16,484 nt of DNA from Candidatus Atribacteria bacterium 4572_76 (lineage in GTDB: Bacteria; Atribacterota; Phoenicimicrobiia; Phoenicimicrobiales; Phoenicimicrobiaceae), in the NCBI GenBank assembly GCA_002084865.1, contig NBMG01000011.1:1-16484 (forward strand), read 5' to 3'. Position numbers and translations under genes: made by a program. Shown piece after piece: positions 7,554 to 14,589 of this stretch (its first letter is position 1; every line of letters starts with the position of its first letter). The notes below the pieces were generated by a model that saw nothing but the letters and a program-made list of their open reading frames with translations, was not told the origin of the DNA and searched no databases.

Positions 7554-7936
7554 TCAAAAATTTTGATATACGCCCATCTGATAAAGATAATTTATTAAAA
7601 TCTTTATCCGGAGGTAACCAGCAGAAGGTTATTGTCGCTCGCGAATTGTTCGGAGAACCAAAACTTTTAATCGCCGCTCAACCAACTCGAGGGTTAGATG
7701 TAGGTTCTATTGAGTTTGTACACCAACAAATATTAAATGAAAGAGACAAGGGGAAAGCAATTCTACTAATTTCAGCTGATTTAGAAGAGATTTTATCTTT
7801 AGCTGACCGTATTGCTGTTATATACGAAGGCGAAATAGTAGATGTTTTAGATCCGAAAAAAACAGACGAAAAAGAATTAGGCCTATTAATGACCGGCTCA
7901 ACTACTAATAATAAAAAACTATCAAAGGTCAAGTAG
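7541..7936 (+). CDS. 3' fragment of the split importer ATPase: end of the second nucleotide-binding domain
   Basis: This frame is open from 7541 after a stop at 7538-7540. It encodes the second signature LSGGNQQK (about 7602-7625), the degenerate Walker B region LLIAAQPTRGLDVG and the C-terminal DRIAVIYEGEIVD and LGLLMTG segments. A TTG at 7646 lies inside conserved sequence and has no SD, so it is not a true start. The next gene begins 20 bases after its stop. Confidence 0.8.
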   Translation, partial: RFGLIKNFDIRPSDKDNLLKSLSGGNQQKVIVARELFGEPKLLIAAQPTRGLDVGSIEFVHQQILNERDKGKAILLISADLEEILSLADRIAVIYEGEIVDVLDPKKTDEKELGLLMTGSTTNNKKLSKVK

Positions 7937-7955
7937 TTTATGGAGGAAAATAAAT

Positions 7956-9080
7956 TTGAAAAGTATTAAAAAATTTGACTATTATATTCTTTTGGAAACA
8001 ATAACTCCTTTAATTGCGGTAATAATTGCTCTATTGGTTGGCGCAATTGTTATTATGCTAATCGGTGAAGACCCTGTTTTTGTTTACAAAACATTATTTG
8101 GCTATGCTATCGGCAACAGAGATGGTTGGGGTAATGTATTATTCAGGGCAACCCCTTTAATATTTACCGGACTGACAGTTGCCTTTGCTTTCCGCTGCGG
8201 CTTATTCAATATAGGCGGAGAAGGGCAAATGTATATAGGTACTTTTCTGGCTACCTGGGTGGGATTTACCTTTACTAATTTGCCCGCTCTCATACTTATT
8301 CCGTTATGCATATTAACCGCAGCTGCGGGTGGTGCTTTATGGGCAGCTGTTCCCGGAATATTAAAGGCGAAAATGGGGGTACATGAGGTTATTGTTACTA
8401 TTATGATGAACTGGATAGCATCCTCTCTAACCTTCTTTCTTGTTTTAAAATTTAAAGCACAGCCAACTGAAGCAATGGCAGCAGCCGGGGTAAAACAGAT
8501 GATTCCCCATACTAAAGAAATTGCAGAAGCAGCTCGTCTTCCCAGACTTTATAATATTCTTCATTCCCTCAACATAGATTTTCCTGCTTATAATCAGGTA
8601 AATGTTTCCTTCTTTATCGCCATAGGAGTGGCCATATTAGTTTATTATATTTTATGGAAAACAAATTTAGGTTATGAAATTAGGGCAGTTGGTTATAATC
8701 CTTTGGCTGCTGAATATGGCGGAATAAGTGTGGCAAAAAACATTGTATTGGCCATGATGATAAGCGGTGCTATTGCCGGTTTAGTAGGAACCAATGAGGT
8801 GATGGGTTTTAAATATCGTTGGAGACAGGAACTTTTCACCGGGTTAGGATTTAACGGAATTGCTGTAGCACTTTTAGGCAAGAATCACCCTCTGGGAGTG
8901 GTTTTGGCTGCTATTTTATTCGGTATATTAAATTACGGGGGAGCTTTAGTCAATATATACACTGCAGGAAGAATACCTCGGGAACTTATTATGGTACTAC
9001 AAGCTGTTATAGTAATATTTGTGGTAATCAGTGATGAAGTAGTGAAGAGATTAATTCGCCAAAGGAGGAAAGTGGTATAA
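7956..9080 (+). CDS. ABC importer permease, BPD_transp_2 family (NupP-like)
   Basis: Inner-membrane channel subunit of 374 residues, with about eight to ten hydrophobic helices. Family landmarks are GLFNIGGEGQ (82-91), GVHEVIVTIMMNW (141-153) and GYEIRAVGYNPLAAEYGGI (239-257), the last being the cytoplasmic loop that docks on the ATPase. It should form a heterodimer with the following permease and import the ligand delivered by the BMP protein. The start is TTG with GGAGG at 7942-7946. The stop overlaps the next start by one base (TAATG), so the two subunits are translationally coupled, as expected for equimolar partners. The tail is basic (KRLIRQRRK). Confidence 0.94.
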   Translation: MKSIKKFDYYILLETITPLIAVIIALLVGAIVIMLIGEDPVFVYKTLFGYAIGNRDGWGNVLFRATPLIFTGLTVAFAFRCGLFNIGGEGQMYIGTFLATWVGFTFTNLPALILIPLCILTAAAGGALWAAVPGILKAKMGVHEVIVTIMMNWIASSLTFFLVLKFKAQPTEAMAAAGVKQMIPHTKEIAEAARLPRLYNILHSLNIDFPAYNQVNVSFFIAIGVAILVYYILWKTNLGYEIRAVGYNPLAAEYGGISVAKNIVLAMMISGAIAGLVGTNEVMGFKYRWRQELFTGLGFNGIAVALLGKNHPLGVVLAAILFGILNYGGALVNIYTAGRIPRELIMVLQAVIVIFVVISDEVVKRLIRQRRKVV

Positions 9081-10024
9081 TGTTTGGTGATATTTTTAAC
9101 GCCCAGTTTGTTGCTTCATCTATCAGGGTGGCTATACCCTTAGCCTTAGCTGGTTTGGGAGGAGTATATTCTGAAAGGTCAGGAGTGGTTAACATTGGGT
9201 TAGAGGGTATGATATTAACCGGTGCTTTTACGGCAATTGCAGTGACTAACTTTTCCGGGAATCCCTGGGTGGGAGTTTTAGCAGCAATCTTAGTCGGAAT
9301 TTTATTAGGACTGATACATGCTGTTACCTGTATTACTTTTAAAGCAAATCAGATAGTAAGCGGTGTAGCTATAAATTTATTCGCCAGCGGAATAACCATA
9401 TTTTTATGCTGGCTTTTGTTTGGTGAAACTCAAATTATGGTTAAAAGTAGTTTACCAATTTGGGGTATACCTCTACCAAACATAGGAGAGGGTTCGGTAT
9501 TCGTGAGAAACATTATAGTTATGTTCGCCCATCATTCCCCCTTAGTATATCTAACTATAATTATTTTTATATTATCACATATAATATTATATAAAACACC
9601 TTTTGGGTTAAGATTAAGGTCAGTTGGTGAATACCCTCAGGCTGCTGATACTATGGGAGTAAACATTGTTAAAATGAGATATATAGCAGTTATGACCTCA
9701 GGAGCACTTGCCGGATTAGCTGGTTCTTTTTTATCTTTGGAACAAGCTCATTTTTTCGTCAAGGAAATGAGTGGAGGCAGGGGTTTTATTGCCTTAGCGG
9801 CTATGATTTTTGGAAAATGGACTCCTTTTGGGACTGCGGGAGCAGCTCTACTTTTTGGAGTTGGAGAAGCCTTGGCTATGAGATTGCAAGGCGTTCTGGC
9901 TATCCCGGTTCAATTTATCCACATGGTTCCTTACTTACTGGCAATTTTCGTATTAGTTAGTGCCATCGGAAGAGCCACCCCTCCGGCAGCAGATGGAATT
10001 CCTTACGAAAAAGAAATAGGATGA
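9080..10024 (+). CDS. ABC importer permease, BPD_transp_2 family (NupQ-like)
   Basis: Second channel subunit, 314 residues and of usual length. It carries the family's ERSGVVNIGLEGMI (32-45), a docking-loop equivalent FGLRLRSVGEYPQAADTMG (175-193), the GGRGFIALAAMIFGKWTPFG segment (232-251) and the typical end PPAADGIPYEKE. GGAGG at 9064-9068 precedes the ATG, which overlaps the previous stop. It is the last gene of the importer operon. The following 293 bases carry two palindromes but no hairpin with a T-run, so where transcription ends is unclear. Confidence 0.94.
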   Translation: MFGDIFNAQFVASSIRVAIPLALAGLGGVYSERSGVVNIGLEGMILTGAFTAIAVTNFSGNPWVGVLAAILVGILLGLIHAVTCITFKANQIVSGVAINLFASGITIFLCWLLFGETQIMVKSSLPIWGIPLPNIGEGSVFVRNIIVMFAHHSPLVYLTIIIFILSHIILYKTPFGLRLRSVGEYPQAADTMGVNIVKMRYIAVMTSGALAGLAGSFLSLEQAHFFVKEMSGGRGFIALAAMIFGKWTPFGTAGAALLFGVGEALAMRLQGVLAIPVQFIHMVPYLLAIFVLVSAIGRATPPAADGIPYEKEIG

Positions 10025-10109
10025 GAATAAAAAAATTAAGAATTACTCGACCAATAAATGTTTTAGGTATATAATATGATTACAACCCAAAAAGTAAATA
10101 AAATATATT

Positions 10110-10135
10110 GTAGGGGCACGATGCATCATGCCCAC
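10110..10135. repeat. Interspersed palindrome, GTAGGGGC class, inner stem ACGATG
   Basis: GTAGGGGC, then GGGCACGATG (10114-10123) against CATCATGCCC (10124-10133), one mismatch. It stands 85 bases after the second permease gene. Confidence 0.75.
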
Positions 10136-10159
10136 AGAAAAAATGGGTAATAATATAGT

Positions 10160-10185
10160 GAGGGCACAATTCATTGTGCCCCTAC
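10160..10185. repeat. Interspersed palindrome, GTAGGGGC class, inner stem ACAAT
   Basis: Perfect arms GGGCACAAT and ATTGTGCCC around TC (10162-10181), followed by CTAC. The core is identical to 4801-4820, and it lies 50 bases from the previous element. Confidence 0.8.
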
Positions 10186-10317
10186 AATTCAATTATAACC
10201 AACAAATCTAAAATTATTTACGATACACGTGTATATATTTTGCTTTTAAATATTTTTTAGCTTTTTGGGGAGTAACCATAATATATTAGATAATATAATT
10301 TCCAAAAAGGAGAAGAG

Positions 10318-11154
10318 TTGAATAAAATGAAAGACATTGGGAATTTCTTAAAAGAGAAAAGGGAAGCAAAGGGAATTTCTTTAATTGAAGTAGAGAAAGA
10401 TTTAAAAATACGAAAGAAATATTTGCAAGCTCTTGAAGATGGCAATGTAGATGTAATTCCCGGTAAAACTTATATTATCGGATATTTAAGAAATTACAGC
10501 AGATACCTGGGCATAGATGAAGAAAATATTGATCAAATAATTAAAACTTATCACGATTTAAAGAAAAAGACGGGTGATTTAGAAAAAATTAAAGAAAAGA
10601 ACATCTACCTTAAAACAAAAGATAGGTCTCTCTTTGAGAAAAAAAGAGCTTTTTTCCCCGTTAAATATGTTTATTTGGCCAGCTTTGTCCTTATAATCTT
10701 TATCGGATTATTTTTATTAGGCCGTTCTCTTAAAGAAGCCCAGAATATACCGGTTCCATTACCTGAAATCGGAAATGAAGCCGATATAACTATTGAGGAA
10801 AAAGCGGACGATATAAGCACTTTAGCTGAAGAAATTGTAGAATCAGAATCAGAAGCGATTATCGCAGAATCTGAAACAGATGAGAGTATTTTAGCTGAAA
10901 AATTACCTATTCTAAAATTAATAGCCAATAATAGAGCCTGGGTAAAAGTAATCTCCGAAGATAAAATAATATTTGAAGGAATATTATTTGAAGGTGAAGA
11001 ATTCTTTTGGGAAACCGACCAAAGCTTAGAAATTATAACTGAATATCCGACTAAAATTGAAACCTATTATGATGATGAACCAATTGAGATTAGCCAAGGG
11101 ACTATTGATAATTACCTTCTGAAATATAATTTTACTCCTGCACAAAATATTTAA
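10318..11154 (+). CDS. rodZ: RodZ-like cytoskeletal/cell-shape protein
   Basis: Bitopic membrane protein of 278 residues that in known systems links MreB filaments to the elongation machinery. A Cro-like helix-turn-helix domain occupies about 4-75 (KEKREAKGISLIEVEKDLKI, then the conserved IPGKTYIIGYLRNYSRYLGID). A basic stretch precedes one membrane helix at about 116-135, then an acidic, low-complexity linker (about 150-195, rich in ESE), then the periplasmic DUF4115-type domain (about 198-275, starting LIANNRAWVKV). The start is TTG, because AGGAG lies 5 bases before it and 14 before the ATG at 10327. A 12-base palindrome ATACACGTGTAT (10223-10234) in its leader might be an operator, but this is speculative. 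No shape genes other than rodZ are in the window. Confidence 0.88.
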   Translation: MNKMKDIGNFLKEKREAKGISLIEVEKDLKIRKKYLQALEDGNVDVIPGKTYIIGYLRNYSRYLGIDEENIDQIIKTYHDLKKKTGDLEKIKEKNIYLKTKDRSLFEKKRAFFPVKYVYLASFVLIIFIGLFLLGRSLKEAQNIPVPLPEIGNEADITIEEKADDISTLAEEIVESESEAIIAESETDESILAEKLPILKLIANNRAWVKVISEDKIIFEGILFEGEEFFWETDQSLEIITEYPTKIETYYDDEPIEISQGTIDNYLLKYNFTPAQNI

Positions 11155-11242
11155 TGTTTTTGGTATACCCGGCTAAACGGGTAACTGATATGCAGGGTAT
11201 AATTTAATCTAAAAACAGAACAGTTAGGAATATATTAAAACT

Positions 11243-11806
11243 GTGGGAAAGTTATTTCAACCAAAACCAGCCAAACTTATAATAAGTATGTTTACCTCAG
11301 ATAAAAATCTGTTTGGCTTGTATAAAGAGGAATTAACAAAAAGGTTTGGAGAAGTTGATATCGAAAGCAACATCCAGCCTTTTGATTTTACAGATTATTA
11401 TGAAAATGAATTCGGAAAAAGACTAATACAGAAGCTATTTTCCTTTTCTACTCTGGTTAGACAGGATGAACTCGCAGAAATTAAAATAATCACCAATAAA
11501 TTGGAAAATAAGAATATAGACAAAAATATCACGAAAAACCTAACTCATCATAAAAGAAGAATAAACCTTGACCCAGGGTATATTACTCTAAACAAATATA
11601 TATTAGCCAGCACTAAAAATGGGCCATCCAGAATTTATCTTAATCAAGGGATATATGCTGAAATTACTCTTCGGTTTATAAATAAATCATTTGTTCCTTG
11701 TGAGTATACTTATCCTAATTATAAAACCGATGAATATATAAATTTTTTAAATGCAGTTAGGCAAAAATACAAATTACAGCTAAGAAAGGAAATTCCAACA
11801 CAGTGA
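11243..11806 (+). CDS. DUF4416 family protein of unknown function
   Basis: A 187-residue protein with no signal peptide or membrane helix, presumably cytosolic. I recognise the DUF4416 pattern: an N-terminal PKPAKLIISMFTSD, FDFTDYYENEFG (47-58), NLDPGYIT (108-115), the ASTKN...RIYL..GIYAEITL strand region (122-143) and a C-terminal TYPNYKTDEYINF. The biochemical role of this family is not known to me. The GTG start matches the family's usual N-terminus, but the nearest purine-rich site (AGGA, 11226-11229) is 13 bases away. An in-frame ATT at 11234 sits closer to it. The 88 bases before it contain a small GC stem (TACCCG/CGGGTA, 11166-11183) without a T-run. It lies between rodZ and thpR in what looks like a run toward recA. 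Confidence 0.85.
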   Translation: MGKLFQPKPAKLIISMFTSDKNLFGLYKEELTKRFGEVDIESNIQPFDFTDYYENEFGKRLIQKLFSFSTLVRQDELAEIKIITNKLENKNIDKNITKNLTHHKRRINLDPGYITLNKYILASTKNGPSRIYLNQGIYAEITLRFINKSFVPCEYTYPNYKTDEYINFLNAVRQKYKLQLRKEIPTQ

Positions 11807-11853
11807 ACTTGAATAAAATATAAATAAAACAATAGGGAGTTAATTGCAGAAGT

Positions 11854-12426
11854 TTGGAAAAATTAAGATCATTTATTGCCGTTAATTTAAATTCGGAAAT
11901 AAAAGAATATCTAACTTCTATTCAAACCAACCTAAATATTACTGATGCTAAAATAAAATGGGTAGAAAAAAATAACTTACACCTTACTATGAAATTTTTG
12001 GGGTACCTATCGTTAGACCAAACGGAATTAGTAAAAACAATATTAAAAGAAATTACCAGTCAACATAGTCCATTTATTATAAAATTATCTTCTAATATTG
12101 GAACATTTCCCACTTACCAGATGCCCCGAATAATATGGGTAGGAATTAAAGAGGGCATAAACGAATTAAAAGAGTTATATAATTCCATAGAAAATAATTT
12201 GTCCAATCAAGGTTTCCCCCGGGAAAATAAGGATTTTTACGGCCATATAACTATCGGAAGGGTAAAATATATTAGAGATAAGACTAATTTCATTCAAATA
12301 TTAAAAAGAATTGAGGTAAATAATTTTACCCAGGAGGTTGGTAGTATTGACTTTATGGAAAGTAAATTAACTCCGCAAGGACCTATATATAGCCTAACGG
12401 CCAAATTCCCTCTGTTAAAACAATAG
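11854..12426 (+). CDS. thpR: RNA 2',3'-cyclic phosphodiesterase (ThpR/LigT, 2H phosphoesterase)
   Basis: Cytosolic protein of 190 residues, normal length. The two catalytic HxT motifs of the 2H superfamily are intact: HLT at 43-45 (in HLTMKFLG) and HIT at 131-133 (in HITIGR). The first is preceded by KWVEKNNLHLT, typical of the family. The enzyme opens 2',3'-cyclic phosphate RNA ends to 2'-phosphate and was first named for 2'-5' RNA ligase activity. The TTG start is chosen because the product then begins like the family (EKLRSFIAVNL). Its SD is poor: GGGAG at 11835-11839 is 14 bases upstream. It ends 61 bases before recA. Confidence 0.93.
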   Translation: MEKLRSFIAVNLNSEIKEYLTSIQTNLNITDAKIKWVEKNNLHLTMKFLGYLSLDQTELVKTILKEITSQHSPFIIKLSSNIGTFPTYQMPRIIWVGIKEGINELKELYNSIENNLSNQGFPRENKDFYGHITIGRVKYIRDKTNFIQILKRIEVNNFTQEVGSIDFMESKLTPQGPIYSLTAKFPLLKQ

Positions 12427-12487
12427 GAAATCAAAAATATTAATAAAACATTTTTAAAAGATAAATATAAAGGAGTAGATTAAAAAA

Positions 12488-13531
12488 ATGACTGAAAAAA
12501 CGCAACAAAACAACCCGGGAAGAGAAAAAGCATTAAATGTAGCCATGCAGAACATTGAACAAAGATTCGGAAAAGGTTCTATAATGAAATTAGGGGACCG
12601 CCCGAAGGTTTCCGGAAGCAACACTATTTCCACCGGTTCATTGAGCTTAGATATCGCTCTGGGAATAGGTGGGGTCCCGAGAGGAAGAGTAATAGAGATT
12701 TTTGGTCCTGAATCTTCCGGGAAGACTACGCTCGCTTTACATATTATAGCTGAAGCTCAAAAAAATAATGGTATAGCTGCTTTTATTGATGCCGAACATG
12801 CTTTGGACCCAAATTACGCTAAAAATATTGGGGTTAATACGGATGAATTAATTATATCCCAACCCGATACCGGCGAACAGGCTTTAGAAATAGCTGAATC
12901 TTTAGTTAGAAGTAACGCTGTTGATGTTATTGTGATTGATTCGGTTGCTGCTCTGGTACCTAAAGCAGAAATAGAAGGCAATATGGGAGATTCCTATATG
13001 GGATTACAAGCAAGATTAATGTCTCAAGCCCTAAGGAAGCTTACAGCTATTATTAGTAAATCAAGAACTACAACTGTATTTGTAAATCAAATTAGAGAAA
13101 AGATTGGTATCTTTTTTGGTAATCCTGAAACTACTCCCGGTGGCAGGGCACTCAAGTTTTATTCTACCATTAGAATGGACATCAGAAGAAAAGCAACCAT
13201 TAAAAAAGATGAAAATGATATCGGAATAACTGCTAAGGTGAAAGTAGTAAAAAATAAATTGGCTCCTCCCTTCAAAGAAACAATGTTCGATATAATTTTT
13301 GGTAAAGGAATATCCAAAGAAGGAGATATTATAGATCTCGGTATTAGATATAATATATTACAAAAATCAGGAGTTTGGATATCTTATAATGATATAAAAT
13401 TTGGCCAGGGACGTGAAAACTGTAAAACATATCTGCAAGAACATCCTGACATTGCAGAAGAGATAGAAAATAAAATATTGATAACCGCTGGAATTGATAA
13501 AAAAATAAGCAAAGAGGTTCCAAAAAAATAA
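12488..13531 (+). CDS. recA: RecA recombinase
   Basis: ATP-dependent strand-exchange protein of 347 residues that coats single-stranded DNA, pairs homologues and triggers repressor cleavage. Intact motifs: Walker A GPESSGKT (73-80), catalytic glutamate in DAEHALDP (103), Walker B VIVIDSVAALVPKAEIEG (147-164), loop L1 GDSYMGLQARLMSQALRKLT and loop L2 from NQIREKIG to TTPGGRALKF (200-223). AGGAG (12471-12475) lies 12 bases before the ATG. No clear SOS operator was seen upstream. The C-terminus is basic (KKISKEVPKK), unlike the acidic tail of E. coli RecA. The gene ends in an in-phase A AAA AAA heptamer (13522-13528) followed at once by TAA, and recX lies open in the -1 frame there. Confidence 0.98.
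   Translation: MTEKTQQNNPGREKALNVAMQNIEQRFGKGSIMKLGDRPKVSGSNTISTGSLSLDIALGIGGVPRGRVIEIFGPESSGKTTLALHIIAEAQKNNGIAAFIDAEHALDPNYAKNIGVNTDELIISQPDTGEQALEIAESLVRSNAVDVIVIDSVAALVPKAEIEGNMGDSYMGLQARLMSQALRKLTAIISKSRTTTVFVNQIREKIGIFFGNPETTPGGRALKFYSTIRMDIRRKATIKKDENDIGITAKVKVVKNKLAPPFKETMFDIIFGKGISKEGDIIDLGIRYNILQKSGVWISYNDIKFGQGRENCKTYLQEHPDIAEEIENKILITAGIDKKISKEVPKK
13522..13531 (+). promoter_or_regulatory. Slippery-type heptamer at the recA stop, overlapping a candidate ATA start of recX
   Basis: Reading in the recA frame, CCA AAA AAA TAA gives a correctly phased A AAA AAA heptamer directly before the stop. A -1 slip here enters the recX frame. The same bases contain ATAA (13528-13531), in which the recX initiator candidate ATA overlaps the recA stop as ATGA normally would. 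AGAGG at 13513-13517 could serve re-initiation (10-base gap). Confidence 0.5.
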
Positions 13532-14163
13532 ATAAAATTACTTCTATAAATTATGATAAGAAAGATATTAGTCAAGTAGTTATTTGCGTAGATAATAAGG
13601 TTAGATACAAAGCGAACGAAAATATAATTAAATTATTAGATGTTTATGTGGGCAAAGAATTATCTGAGCAAGAGATAGAAAAAATTATTTTCGAAGACAA
13701 AATTATTAAAGGTAAGGAGTATCTCTTAAGACTTCTATCCCGGAGAATTTATAGCAGATACGAAATATCCAGAAAGCTGAAGAGCAAAGGATATCCTGAA
13801 AACATTATTACTAAGCTTATTTTTTGGTTAGAGGATAATAATTATATTAACGATGAACTTTTTGCCGAAATGTGGGCGCAATTTCGGTTACAAAATAAAC
13901 CTATCGGAAGATATAAATTAAATCAGGAATTAAGAACAAAAGGGATTAAACAGGATATTATCCAAAAAGTAATAAACAGAACCTATAAAGAAATTGATGA
14001 ATTAATCTTAGCCCGAAATCTTATAAAAGAAAAGATTATGTCATCCGAAATAAAAAATATCAGGATAGATCCAAAAAAAATATATAATTTTTTGTTAAGA
14101 AGAGGTTTTTCGGGGCAAGTTTCAAAAATAATTTACGATGAGCTAAACAACGAACAGGTTTAA
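13528..14163 (+). CDS. recX: RecX regulatory protein, start codon non-canonical (ATA) or reached by frameshift
   Basis: RecX binds RecA filaments and limits their growth and activity. Read from ATA 13528, the product has 211 residues with an N-terminal strand-rich segment (ITSINYDKKDISQVVICVD), then KLLDVYVGKELSEQEIEKI and three-helix repeats (LLRLLSRRIYSRYEISRKL; GYPENIITKLIFWLEDNNYINDELFAEMW; KPIGRYKLNQELRTKGI). This N-terminus matches the layout of B. subtilis RecX (ITKISTQKK...LKKGKEL). No ATG, GTG or TTG occurs in frame before GTG 13648. That GTG would remove 40 conserved-looking residues and has no SD, so it is probably only the default start of gene finders. The recX frame is -1 relative to recA and overlaps its stop, so its amount is likely tied to recA translation. 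Confidence 0.85.
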   Translation: MNKITSINYDKKDISQVVICVDNKVRYKANENIIKLLDVYVGKELSEQEIEKIIFEDKIIKGKEYLLRLLSRRIYSRYEISRKLKSKGYPENIITKLIFWLEDNNYINDELFAEMWAQFRLQNKPIGRYKLNQELRTKGIKQDIIQKVINRTYKEIDELILARNLIKEKIMSSEIKNIRIDPKKIYNFLLRRGFSGQVSKIIYDELNNEQV

Positions 14164-14186
14164 AAAATAATCAAATCGAGTATTGT

Positions 14187-14204
14187 GTATCGAGTATATA
14201 GTTA
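14187..14204 (+). repeat. 18-base direct repeat, copy 2
   Basis: Identical to 4646-4663. Its first 13 bases also occur inverted at 14380-14392, so the 14.2-kb repeat cluster is bracketed by inverted copies. Confidence 0.75.
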
Positions 14205-14226
14205 AGAAAATAAAAGAGAAGAAAGT

Positions 14227-14246
14227 AGAGGCGTATTGCATACGCC
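14227..14246. repeat. Interspersed palindrome, inner stem GTAT, degenerate outer arm
   Basis: GGCGTAT and ATACGCC around TGC, matching 4752-4770 except for an A in the G run on the left arm (GTAGAGGC). Confidence 0.7.
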
Positions 14247-14266
14247 CTCAATGATATATAAAATCG

Positions 14267-14288
14267 TAGGACAGGCGTCTCGCCTGTC
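14267..14288. repeat. Interspersed palindrome, GTAGGACAGGCG class
   Basis: Perfect 8-base arms GACAGGCG (14270-14277) and CGCCTGTC (14281-14288) around TCT. It follows the GCGTAT palindrome as it does in the 4.8-kb cluster. Confidence 0.8.
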
Positions 14289-14357
14289 TAGGTAATGTAA
14301 TTGTAACTCACTAATAAACACCTGCTTTTTCTACCTTTTCTTTCTCTTTCTTAACCC

Positions 14358-14394
14358 GATACTACATACTGGATACTAGATATACTCGATACTA
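14358..14394 (-). repeat. Heptamer array, unit NATACTN
   Basis: GATACTA, CATACTG, GATACTA, a 9-base variant GATATACTC, then GATACTA. It is the inverted form of the AGTATN units at 14178-14198. Confidence 0.65.
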
Positions 14395-14403
14395 TCTTAG
14401 TCA

Positions 14404-14432
14404 TTGACTTTTAAAGCTATACAGGTTAAAAT
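14404..14432 (+). promoter_or_regulatory. Sigma70-type promoter upstream of rny
   Basis: TTGACT (14404-14409), a 17-base spacer and TAAAAT (14427-14432), each five of six to consensus. Transcription would start near 14439, giving a leader of about 148 bases before the rny start. The sequence is unique here and not part of an array, which makes it the best promoter in the window. Confidence 0.6.
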
Positions 14433-14571
14433 ATTTTAAGTAAATATTTCAAATTTTTACAATCTCTTATATAAATATTACGGTTTCTAATTTTACGTAA
14501 ACACATACTTAATTATGTTAAAATGTAATTTAAATTAAAGTAAATCTTATGTACCTTGTAAATTGAATATT

Positions 14572-14589
14572 AGGAGGTGAAGTAATATT
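14572..14589 (+). promoter_or_regulatory. Strong SD deciding the ATT start of rny
   Basis: AGGAGGTGA (14572-14580) contains an in-frame TGA, so translation must begin after it. The first start-like codon at proper distance is ATT 14587 (9 bases from GGAGG). No ATG, GTG, TTG or CTG is in frame for more than 160 bases. Confidence 0.65.

Larger units (their letters stand above)
6432..7936 (+). pseudogene. BMP-type nucleoside ABC importer ATPase (NupO/YufO-like), frameshifted
   Basis: This locus should encode one double ATPase of about 510 residues that powers the two permeases downstream. It is split: the first frame ends at TAA 7551-7553, and the remaining part continues in another frame that is open from 7541. 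Homology stays in frame 0 to ...FNKGL (codon 7545-7547) and resumes in the other frame at LIKNFDIR (from 7550). Relatives have about 13 more residues at that point, so the simplest reading is an out-of-frame deletion of about 40 bases, real or an assembly error. The start is TTG 6432 with AAGGAGG at 6416-6422 (9-base gap). An in-frame TTG at 6399 lies upstream of this SD and is unlikely. The two permeases and binding protein are intact, so the damage is recent or artefactual. Confidence 0.85.
14164..14586 (+). other. Non-coding stretch with repeats, promoter and rny leader
   Basis: It holds an 18-mer repeat copy (14187-14204), two palindromes (14230-14246 and 14270-14288), a CT-rich stretch, a heptamer array (14358-14394) and then the rny promoter and a leader of about 150 bases. 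No ORF with coding character was seen apart from the start of rny. Confidence 0.75.

Noticed and set aside
10223..10299. ATACACGTGTAT palindrome as a rodZ operator and TATAAT at 10294 as its -10
   Set aside because: A 12-base palindrome is weak evidence in AT-rich DNA, and a start from that -10 would fall within the SD.
11164..11201. Stem TACCCG/CGGGTA and outer TATACCC/GGGTATA after rodZ as a terminator
   Set aside because: The stem is short and no T-run follows, so it is mentioned only in the DUF4416 entry.
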